A stretch of 13,504 nt of DNA from CAZPKH01 sp964407165 (GTDB taxonomy: Bacteria; Bacteroidota; Bacteroidia; Bacteroidales; Muribaculaceae). Both the position numbers and the translations under genes were made by a program. The stretch is taken from NCBI GenBank assembly GCA_964407165.1, contig CAYOUJ010000059.1:1-13504 (forward strand), in the 5' to 3' direction. The notes beneath the pieces were generated by a model. It saw nothing but the letters and a program-made list of their open reading frames with translations, did not search any database and had not been told where the DNA came from. Positions within the stretch are counted from its first letter, which is position 1. The number at the start of each line of letters is the position of its first letter. Shown here piece by piece: positions 5,602 to 11,490 of the stretch.

Positions 5602-6753
5602 ATGAAACGACTGATTTTATTGGCGCTTGTCGCTGCGGTGCTGTCATGTACAAACGGCAGGAGCCAAGGCACGGCGGGGCGCGAGGGCGCTGCCCCGCTC
5701 CCTAAGGACACGGCGGGGCGCGAGGGCGCTGCCCCGCTCCCCAAGGACACGGCGGGGCGCGAGGGCGCTGCCCCGCTCCCCAAGGACACGCTGACCTTCG
5801 CCTTCGGCGGCGACGTGATGATGGGTACCACATACCCCGAGGTGCAGCTGCCGCCGAACGACGGCGCTGACATATTCAGGGACGTGGCCTCTCTGTTGCA
5901 AAATGCCGACGTGGCGGCGGCCAACCTGGAGGGGGCGCTGCTCGACGCCGAGGGTGAGCCGAAGAGGTGCGGCGAGAGCGGCAACTGCTACACCTTCAAG
6001 ATGCCGGAGAGGTACGTCAAGAATTTGGCAGACGCCGGCTTCGACTTCATGGGCGTGGCCAACAACCACAGCGGCGACTTCGGCGCCACCGGCCGTCGCC
6101 GCACGCAGGAGGTGCTGACAGAGGCCGGCATAGCCTTCGCCGGACTCAAGGGCGACTGCGAGTATGCCATCATCGAGCGCGGGGGGCGCAAAATCGGCCT
6201 GACCGCCTTCGGCCACAGCACCGGCACGCTCAGCAACATGGACTACGCCGACGTCCGGCGCATTGTCAGCCTTCTCGACAAGGAGTGCGACATAGTGGTG
6301 GTATGCTTCCACGGCGGCGCCGAGGGCGCCAAGTATCCCCACGTGCCGCGCAAGATGGAGACCTTCTTAGGCGCCAACCGCGGCGACGTCTACAAGTTTG
6401 CCCACACGGCCGTCGACGCCGGTGCCGACATAGTCTTCGGCCACGGGCCGCACGTCACGCGCGGCCTTGAACTCTACAACGACCGCCTTATAGCCTACAG
6501 CCTGGGCAACTTCGCCACCCCTTACGGCATGAACCTCAGCGGGATAAACTCCCACGCGCCCGTGCTCACCGTCACCACCGACGTCGAGGGACGTTTCATC
6601 GACGGCCAGATACACTCTTTCATCCAGCAGAAGGGCGTGGGCCCGCGCAAGGACGAGACCAACTCCGTGGCCCGCAACATGCGCATGCTCACCGAGCAGG
6701 ACTTCCCCGAGACCCCCCTCAAAATCTCCGACACCGGGGGGCTGAGTAGGTAA
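5602..6753 (+). CDS. CapA/PGA_cap family lipoprotein with metallophosphatase-like fold
   Basis: A 383-residue predicted lipoprotein (lipobox VLSC, Cys16). The PGA_cap domain is related to calcineurin-like metallophosphatases and named after the poly-gamma-glutamate capsule protein CapA. Conserved stations are present: FGGDVMMG (Asp71), ANLEGALL (Glu110), GVANNHSGDFG (Asn154/His156), CFHGGAE (His237), FGHGPHVTRG (His281, His284) and AYSLGNF. Between Cys16 and the domain sit three tandem 13-residue copies of TAGREGAAPLPKD (residues 24-62), encoded by the R1 element. No capsule-synthesis partners (CapB/C) are nearby, so a poly-glutamate role is doubtful; a surface hydrolase or glycan/peptide-processing role is inference. 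The ATG gives a clean lipoprotein signal. The final codon and stop (AGG TAA) lie in an inverted repeat. Confidence 0.92.
   Translation: MKRLILLALVAAVLSCTNGRSQGTAGREGAAPLPKDTAGREGAAPLPKDTAGREGAAPLPKDTLTFAFGGDVMMGTTYPEVQLPPNDGADIFRDVASLLQNADVAAANLEGALLDAEGEPKRCGESGNCYTFKMPERYVKNLADAGFDFMGVANNHSGDFGATGRRRTQEVLTEAGIAFAGLKGDCEYAIIERGGRKIGLTAFGHSTGTLSNMDYADVRRIVSLLDKECDIVVVCFHGGAEGAKYPHVPRKMETFLGANRGDVYKFAHTAVDAGADIVFGHGPHVTRGLELYNDRLIAYSLGNFATPYGMNLSGINSHAPVLTVTTDVEGRFIDGQIHSFIQQKGVGPRKDETNSVARNMRMLTEQDFPETPLKISDTGGLSR
5671..5787 (+). repeat. R1 element, three tandem in-frame 39-nt units
   Basis: The 29-nt R1 core occurs at 5674-5702, 5713-5741 and 5752-5780. With a 10-nt spacer each unit is 39 nt, exactly 13 codons (TAGREGAAPLPKD). 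The units differ only in the spacer (CCTAAGGA versus CCCAAGGA), indicating recent tandem duplication. Confidence 0.95.
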
Positions 6754-6824
6754 TGGGTAATTAGTGAGTAGTGAGTATATTCCGGTAGAAACTTATTCAC
6801 TACTTACTATTTACTAATTACCTA
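6747..6824. terminator. Imperfect inverted repeat containing both convergent stop codons
   Basis: Arms 6747-6778 and 6793-6824 are complementary with several mismatches (TAGGTAAT..TAATTAGT..AGTAGTGA against its complement). The left arm contains the CapA-type stop TAA (6751-6753) and the right arm the permease stop TAG (6824-6822). It is probably a shared bidirectional terminator; its sequence is unrelated to the R3 hairpins. Confidence 0.65.
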
Positions 6825-7916
6825 TGATTGTTTGCGGTAGGTGAGAACGGCAGCGAGGACGGCGGCGGTGGCGAAGGCGCCGAGGCAAGCGAACGACTGC
6901 CACTGCTCGGATATCGTGGCGCCGCGCAGGTAGGTGGCGCGCATGATTTCGATGAAGTAGCGCGGGGGGATGGCGTAGGTCAGCCGTCGCGCCCAGTCGG
7001 GCATGGATGATATGGGGGTCATCAGGCCACTCATGAGGATGAACACCACCACGAAGAAGAACATGATGAACATTGCCTGTTGCATGGTCGACGAGGAGTT
7101 GGCGATGATCATGCCCATCGCCGACATGAAGACGACGAACAGCAGGGCGCCGGCGAAGATGGTGAGCAGGTTGCCGGCGGGGCTGAGGCCGTAGACCAGC
7201 CACCCGACGGTCATGGCTATCGACAGGACGATGAAACCGATTATCCAGTAGGGGATTACCTTGCCGAGGGTGAACGTCATCTGGTCGACGGGGGAGACGT
7301 TGATCTGCTCGATGGTGCCCACCTCCTTCTCTCCGACGACGTTGAGCGCGGGAAGGAACCCGCAGATCATCACTAACAGCATGATCATAAGCGCGGGTAT
7401 CATGAAGTAGCGGTAGTTGAGGGTGGGGTTGAAGACGTAGAGGGTGGAACCCGAGGCCACGGCGGGGCGCGAGGGCGCCGCCCCGTTCCCTTGGGCCGCG
7501 AGGGTCTGGGCTATGACCTGGTTGACGTACTGCATGCCCAGGGAGCCTTTGGTGGCGTTGACTGCGTTGGAGGTGATGTTGATGCGGAGCGGGGCGGCGC
7601 CCTCGCGCCCCGCGCCGTTCCCTATTTCGACGATGACGTCGACTGTGCCCTTGTCTATCAGCTCCATGGCCTGCGCGTAAGAAGACACTTCGGCCTCGAG
7701 CGAGAGGTGTTCGGAGGCGGAGATGCGCTCGGCCATCAGCCGCGACAGGGGGGTGTGCGCCTTGTCGACCACGGCGACTGACACGTGCCTGACCTCCATG
7801 TTGGCCACAAGCGGCATGAGCAGCATGACCATGAAGGGGAACATCAGGCACAGCTTGGGCAGGAAGGCGTTGCGGAAAAACTGCCGGAACTCTTTCTTTA
7901 TGATTACCTTTAGCAT
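6822..7916 (-). CDS. ABC-2 type permease of the exporter, second subunit
   Basis: A 364-residue inner-membrane subunit of the YbhR/YbhS type. One N-terminal membrane segment (about 20-40) is followed by a large periplasmic domain (about 41-170) and a C-terminal bundle of five or six segments (about 171-360). The cytosolic coupling motif GEKEVGTIEQINVSPV (195-210) and MSGLMTPISSMPDWARRLTYAIPPRYFIEIMR (305 onward, in pieces) are family-typical. Two R1 copies in opposite orientation fall in the periplasmic domain: AGREGAAPL at 102-110 and GNGAAPSRPAV at 143-153. The start is the ATG at 7916, 11 bases after the preceding permease stop. Longer in-frame extension upstream would overlap the previous gene and does not look like protein. 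It is the last gene of the operon. Confidence 0.93.
   Translation of the reverse strand: MLKVIIKKEFRQFFRNAFLPKLCLMFPFMVMLLMPLVANMEVRHVSVAVVDKAHTPLSRLMAERISASEHLSLEAEVSSYAQAMELIDKGTVDVIVEIGNGAGREGAAPLRINITSNAVNATKGSLGMQYVNQVIAQTLAAQGNGAAPSRPAVASGSTLYVFNPTLNYRYFMIPALMIMLLVMICGFLPALNVVGEKEVGTIEQINVSPVDQMTFTLGKVIPYWIIGFIVLSIAMTVGWLVYGLSPAGNLLTIFAGALLFVVFMSAMGMIIANSSSTMQQAMFIMFFFVVVFILMSGLMTPISSMPDWARRLTYAIPPRYFIEIMRATYLRGATISEQWQSFACLGAFATAAVLAAVLTYRKQS
7462..7490 (+). repeat. R1 element, antisense to its host gene
   Basis: A single copy with one change (CGTTCCC for CGCTCCC). Read on the minus strand it gives GNGAAPSRPA within the permease periplasmic domain. The next bases, TTGGGCCGCG, resemble those after the ATPase-gene copy (9829 onward). 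Confidence 0.9.
7586..7613 (-). repeat. R1 element, sense to its host gene
   Basis: This is the reverse complement of the R1 core, 28 of 29 positions present and identical to the CCGCC-type consensus. In the host permease it reads AGREGAAPL, the register used in the CapA-type protein. It lies about 95 bases from the oppositely oriented copy in the same gene. Confidence 0.9.
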
Positions 7917-7927
7917 AGGCTGTGGGG

Positions 7928-9073
7928 TCAGAGTCGATTGTTGAACTTGCGCACGGCCACCGCGACTATGAGCAGCGTCATGCCGGCGAGAATGACGACG
8001 TCTTCTATCACGTCCATGAACCCCAAGCCCTGCACCATCAGCCGCCGCATTGCGTCGATGTACCATCGCGCGGGGACTATGGCCGACAGTTCTTTGAGGC
8101 CGACCGGCAGGTTGTCGATGGGGAAGAGGAGCCCCGAGAGCATCACCACCGGCATGATCATCACCATGCCGCAGACAAGCATGGCCGTGACCTGTGTCTT
8201 TGAGATGGTGGAGACGAAGAGGCCCAGGGCGAGGGCCAAGACGATGTATAGCAGCGAGATGAGCACCACGGGCAGCGCGCCGGCAGTCATGGGCACCTCG
8301 AGCACGTAGCGCGAGAGCAGGATGATGATGGCCAGGTCGATGCACGAGATGATCAGGAACGGCACCATCTTGCTGACAATGATTTGGATAGGTTTGACCG
8401 GTGAGACCAGCAGCAGCTCCAGCGTGCCTGTCTCCTTCTCGCGCACTATCGACACCGCGGTCATCAGGGCGCATATCAGCAGGAAGAGCATGCCCATGAT
8501 GCCGGGGACGAAGTTGAAGGCTGAGCGCAGCTGGGGATTGAACAGCGAGCGCGTGGTTATTTGGGACGGGGCGGCGCCCCCGCTCCCCGCTGACACGCTC
8601 CCTGCTGAGACTGCGGGGCGCGAGGGCGCCGCCCCGCTCCCCGCTGACACGCTCCCTGCTGAGACTGCGGGGCGCGAGGGCGCCGCCCCGCTCCCGATGG
8701 CCGTAATATAGGCCACGCAGCTCTGGGCGATATTAGGGTTGGAGGCGTCGGCTATCACCTGCATCTCGCCGTCGCGATTCCAGACCACGGCGGCGTCGGC
8801 GCGGGCGCGGCGCAGCTCGGCGTAGACGTCCGTGGCGTCGACGCGGCCCTTGAGGGTGATGTATGGGTTTGACTCCAGGCGCGTTATGCACTGGCGGATG
8901 TCTTCGTTGTAAGATTGGTAGCTGACGATGACGTCGATGTTGTTGACCTCCGTGGAGATGGCGAAGCCGAAGAGCAGGAGCATGACTATGGGCAGCAGCA
9001 GCACGATTATGAGCATGCGGCTGTCGCGGAGCACATGCAGCGACTCCTTGTATATCATTGCGCTGAGTCTCAT
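7928..9073 (-). CDS. ABC-2 type permease of the exporter, first subunit
   Basis: A 381-residue paralogue of the following permease: an N-terminal membrane segment (about 20-40), a periplasmic domain (41-185) and a C-terminal bundle (186-375). REKETGTLELLLVSPVKPIQ (211-230) is the classic ABC-2 coupling motif, and LSGLLFPIDNLPVGL with IVPARWYIDAMR completes the pattern. The start at 9073 makes an ATGA overlap with the ATPase stop, strong evidence for this start over the longer open frame. The periplasmic domain carries an 18-residue tandem repeat, GSGAAPSRPAVSAGSVSA, at 127-144 and 145-162, plus a truncated GSGGAAPS unit, all from R1. It should pair with the second permease to form the membrane channel powered by the fused ATPase. 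Confidence 0.94.
   Translation of the reverse strand: MRLSAMIYKESLHVLRDSRMLIIVLLLPIVMLLLFGFAISTEVNNIDVIVSYQSYNEDIRQCITRLESNPYITLKGRVDATDVYAELRRARADAAVVWNRDGEMQVIADASNPNIAQSCVAYITAIGSGAAPSRPAVSAGSVSAGSGAAPSRPAVSAGSVSAGSGGAAPSQITTRSLFNPQLRSAFNFVPGIMGMLFLLICALMTAVSIVREKETGTLELLLVSPVKPIQIIVSKMVPFLIISCIDLAIIILLSRYVLEVPMTAGALPVVLISLLYIVLALALGLFVSTISKTQVTAMLVCGMVMIMPVVMLSGLLFPIDNLPVGLKELSAIVPARWYIDAMRRLMVQGLGFMDVIEDVVILAGMTLLIVAVAVRKFNNRL
8568..8695 (+). repeat. R1 array: two full 54-nt-spaced copies and one partial
   Basis: Full cores lie at 8613-8641 and 8667-8695; a shortened copy lies at 8568-8587. The 54-nt period is exactly 18 codons, so the array stays in frame. Host-strand reading is GSGAAPSRPA followed by VSAGSVSA. 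The spacer itself contains a CGCTCCC tail, suggesting a decayed further copy. Confidence 0.92.
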
Positions 9074-10563
9074 TGGCGTTTGCCCTCCCTGGCAAGCTTG
9101 TAGAATACCTCCTCCATGGTCGAGGCCAGGAACTGCTCCTTGAGCCGCGCTGGGGTGTCGAGGGCCGACACCTGGCCGTCGACCATGATGGATATGCGGT
9201 CGCAGTATTCCGCCTCGTCCATGTAATGCGTAGTCACGAAGATGGTTACCCCCTTGGCGGCGGTGCTGCGTATGAGATCCCAAAACTGACGGCGCACCAC
9301 GGGGTCGACGCCGCCGGTAGGCTCGTCGAGGAACACTATCTGCGGCCTATGGAGCAGGGCGATGGTGAACGCCATCTTCTGCTTCCACCCCAAGGGTATC
9401 GACGACACTGTCTCGTCGCGGCGGTCGTAGAAGTTTAGCTCCTCGAGCAGCTGGCGGCCGCGCTCCTCTATCTGGGCGGGGCTCATGCCGTAGACGCCGC
9501 CGAAAAATTCGATGTTCTGCCACACGCTCAAGTCGTCGTAGAGCGAGAAGCGCTGGCTCATGTATCCGATGCTGCGCTTTATCTGCTCCGCCTCGTGGCG
9601 GATGTCGTAGCCGGCTACGATGCCCGTGCCTTCGGTGGGGAAGCTGAGGCCGCAGAGCATGCGCATGGCCGTGGTCTTGCCGGCGCCGTTTGCGCCGAGG
9701 AATCCGAAGATTTCCCCCTTGGCCACGTCGAAAGTAATGTGGTCGACGGCGGTGAAGGAGCCGAAGCGTTTTGTCAGGCCGTTGACGGAGATGGCGGCTG
9801 CGGGGCGCGAGGGCGCCGCCCCGCTCCCTTGGGTCCGCGGGGCGGGAGGGGCTGACGCGGCTCCCATAAGCTCGATAAACACCTCCTCGACGGACTCCTT
9901 GCCATGCTTGCGCATCAGCGCCTGCGGCGTGTCGATGTCGAGGAAAGCGCCGTCGTTGATGAGCGCGACACGCCGGCACCGCGTGGCCTCGTCCATGTAG
10001 GGTGTCGAGGCAATGATGGTTATCCCTTGCTCGCGCAGCTGCTCGAGCAGGTCCCAAAACTCCCGGCGGCTCACCACGTCCACGCCCGTCGTCGGCTCGT
10101 CGAGCACGAGCACCTTCGGGCGGTGTATCAGCGCGCAGCACAGGGCGAGTTTCTGCTTCATGCCCCCCGACAGCTTGCCCGCGCGGCGCTTGCGGAACGG
10201 CTCGAGCTGCTTGTAGATAGGCTCGATGAGCCCATACCCCTCCTCGCGGCTGACGCCGAAGATCGAGGTGTAGAAGTTGATGTTCTCCTCCACGCTCAGG
10301 TCGGGGTAGAGTGAGAACCGGCCGGGCATGTATCCCACGATGTCGCGAACGCGGCGGTAGTCGCGCACCACGTCGAGGCCGTCGACCGTGGCCTCTCCAG
10401 CGTCGGGGGTGACGAGGGTGGTGAGTATGCGCATGAGCGTGCTCTTGCCGGCGCCGTCGGGGCCGATGATGCCCAACAGCTCGCACGGCTTCACCTCGAG
10501 GCTGACGCCCCGAAGGGCATCCACCCGGCCGTAACTCTTGCGTATGTCACTGACCTTAATCAT
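9070..10563 (-). CDS. Fused double ABC ATPase of the exporter (YbhF-like)
   Basis: A 497-residue cytoplasmic protein with two nucleotide-binding domains that powers the two ABC-2 permeases. NBD1 (about 1-235): Walker A GPDGAGKST (34-42), signature LSGGMKQ (131-137), Walker B VLVLDEP (151-157). NBD2 (about 256-497): Walker A GANGAGKTT (290-298), Walker B IVFLDEP (409-415), H-loop TTHYMDEA with His446. NBD1 lacks the Q-loop glutamine (MPGRFSLY, Gly81) and the switch histidine (STPYMDEA, Pro188), while NBD2 has a degenerate signature (IPLGWKQ, 389-395). The linker (about 236-256) is Ala/Pro-rich and contains GSGAAPSRPA from an R1 copy. The start overlaps the adaptor gene end by 8 nt. YbhF homology is by domain layout. 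Confidence 0.95.
   Translation of the reverse strand: MIKVSDIRKSYGRVDALRGVSLEVKPCELLGIIGPDGAGKSTLMRILTTLVTPDAGEATVDGLDVVRDYRRVRDIVGYMPGRFSLYPDLSVEENINFYTSIFGVSREEGYGLIEPIYKQLEPFRKRRAGKLSGGMKQKLALCCALIHRPKVLVLDEPTTGVDVVSRREFWDLLEQLREQGITIIASTPYMDEATRCRRVALINDGAFLDIDTPQALMRKHGKESVEEVFIELMGAASAPPAPRTQGSGAAPSRPAAAISVNGLTKRFGSFTAVDHITFDVAKGEIFGFLGANGAGKTTAMRMLCGLSFPTEGTGIVAGYDIRHEAEQIKRSIGYMSQRFSLYDDLSVWQNIEFFGGVYGMSPAQIEERGRQLLEELNFYDRRDETVSSIPLGWKQKMAFTIALLHRPQIVFLDEPTGGVDPVVRRQFWDLIRSTAAKGVTIFVTTHYMDEAEYCDRISIMVDGQVSALDTPARLKEQFLASTMEEVFYKLAREGKRQ
9800..9828 (+). repeat. R1 element in the inter-ATPase linker
   Basis: An exact 29-nt copy, antisense to the host gene, read as GSGAAPSRPA at residues 246-255, precisely between the two ATPase domains. 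It is followed by TTGGGTCC and then a diverged copy at 9837. Confidence 0.95.
9837..9865 (+). repeat. Diverged tandem R1 copy
   Basis: This 29-nt stretch starts GCGGGGCG and ends CTCCC, matching the R1 core at 21 of 29 positions. It starts 37 nt after the neighbouring copy, so it is read out of register with it (host peptide GAASAPPAPRTQ), unlike every near-exact coding copy. It may be a chance GC-rich match. Confidence 0.45.
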
Positions 10564-11449
10564 TGTTGAGGTACACGTTGCCCGTCAGGCCAATCTTGAG
10601 CAGTCCGTCGTTGTGGACGGCAATCTTGACGGCGTAGACGAGGTTTGCGCGGGAGTCCTTGGTCTGTATGGTCTTGGGGGTGAACTCGCTCTCGGAGGAG
10701 ATGAAGATGACTGTGCCCTCGTAGTCACGGGTGTTGCCGCCGCCGTAGTCGGCCTCTACGCGCACTTTCTGGCCCAGGCGCAGGGCGGAGAGCTGGTCGG
10801 AGGTGAAGTAGGCGCGCAGGTACATGTGGTCTACGTCGGCCACCTTGAACAGGGGAGTGCCGAAAGCCGCCACTTCGCCGGCCTCGGCATACTTGACGAG
10901 CACCACACCGTCGATGGGGGAGGAGATGTGGCACTTGGCGAGCTGGTCGGCGATGGAGGCGCGGCGGACATCGACGGCCTGGACGCTCTTGTCGATCGAG
11001 GCCGTGCTCTTGCCCATCTGTATCTTCAGGGCCTCTATCTGCGCCTCCAGGGAGCGCACCTCCGTGTTGAGGTTGTCGAGCTGCTGCTGCGTGGCCGCTC
11101 CGTCGGCCATCAGGCGCTTGCAGCGGTCGCGCTCGGTCACGGCGCCGGCGAGATGCTGCTGCAGGGACGCTATCTGGCTGGCTATGTCTGGCTTGGTCTC
11201 GAGCGTCGACGACTGCTGGCGGGCCAGCTCGAGCCCTTGCAGGCTGAGCTGCACAGTGTCGACAAGGCCGACTTCCACGCCGCGGCGCAGGCTGTCGCCC
11301 TCCTCCACGCGCAGCCACATTATCTTGCCGTTAGCCTCCGAGGAGACGGTCACTTCGGTGGCCTCGAAAGTGCCCTGGGCGTCGTAGTCCTCGCCGGAGG
11401 AACAGGCAGCGATGGCGAGACACAATATTATATATAGGTAATTTTTCAT
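10556..11449 (-). CDS. HlyD/YbhG-type periplasmic adaptor lipoprotein
   Basis: A 297-residue membrane-fusion protein linking the ABC permeases to the outer membrane channel. The start at 11449 gives a lipoprotein signal, MKNYLYIILCLAIAAC, with Cys16 in IAAC; the longer open frame upstream overlaps the TolC-like gene and is Arg/His-rich shadow sequence. Next come a lipoyl half-domain (GTFEATEVTVSSEANGKI, about 27-65) and a coiled-coil hairpin (about 66-170, heptad-rich with RSLEAQIEALKIQM). The second lipoyl half follows at ISSPIDGVVLVKYAEAGE (175-192), then a beta-barrel (about 205-297, LRLGQKVRVEAD, GLTGNVYL). Lipid anchoring in place of a transmembrane helix is common among adaptors. The last 8 nt overlap the ATPase gene, and the gap from the TolC-like gene is 41 nt. 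Confidence 0.94.
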   Translation of the reverse strand: MKNYLYIILCLAIAACSSGEDYDAQGTFEATEVTVSSEANGKIMWLRVEEGDSLRRGVEVGLVDTVQLSLQGLELARQQSSTLETKPDIASQIASLQQHLAGAVTERDRCKRLMADGAATQQQLDNLNTEVRSLEAQIEALKIQMGKSTASIDKSVQAVDVRRASIADQLAKCHISSPIDGVVLVKYAEAGEVAAFGTPLFKVADVDHMYLRAYFTSDQLSALRLGQKVRVEADYGGGNTRDYEGTVIFISSESEFTPKTIQTKDSRANLVYAVKIAVHNDGLLKIGLTGNVYLNND

Positions 11450-11460
11450 TATCGGGTATT

Positions 11461-11487
11461 TAATCGGGTAATCGGATAATCGGGTAA
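11461..11487 (-). repeat. TTACCCGATTA repeats before the adaptor gene (R4)
   Basis: On the minus strand three overlapping 11-mers occur: TTACCCGATTA (11487-11477), TTATCCGATTA (11479-11469) and TTACCCGATTA (11471-11461), with a weaker TACCCGAT next to the ATG at 11449. They fill the 41-base gap after the TolC-like stop, mirroring the 3768-3812 arrangement. Confidence 0.85.
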
Positions 11488-11490
11488 AGT

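Noticed and set aside
5671..5787. Regular repeats that might be a CRISPR array
   Set aside because: The units are contiguous with only 10-nt near-identical spacers, stay in frame in a lipoprotein gene, and no cas genes are nearby.
5644..6342. Minus-strand open frame opposite the CapA-type gene
   Set aside because: Ala/Val/Gly-rich shadow with no domain; the plus-strand frame has all PGA_cap motifs.
5602..6753. Poly-gamma-glutamate capsule synthesis locus
   Set aside because: Only a CapA-fold lipoprotein is present; no CapB ligase or CapC-like membrane partner lies in the window.
6814..7851. 345-codon open frame overlapping the second permease
   Set aside because: Low-complexity Arg/His/Pro composition and no motifs; the permease frame carries clear ABC-2 features.
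8568..8695. Tandem 54-nt repeats that might be origin iterons
   Set aside because: They lie inside the permease frame, keep codon phase, are very GC-rich, and no replication initiator gene is present.
7917..9283. Longer upstream starts for the two permease genes (8474 and 9283)
   Set aside because: The extensions overlap the preceding genes in another frame and are His/Arg/Gly-rich; the ATGA overlap at 9073 and the ATG at 7916 give normal permease N termini.
9347..10486. Long open frame opposite-phase within the ATPase gene
   Set aside because: Its product is Arg/His/Pro-rich without domain resemblance, while the overlapping frame has complete ABC motifs; it is a GC-bias shadow.
10538..11437. 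Plus-strand 299-codon open frame opposite the adaptor gene
   Set aside because: It mirrors the adaptor coding strand, with Gly/Leu/Val-rich composition and no recognisable domain.
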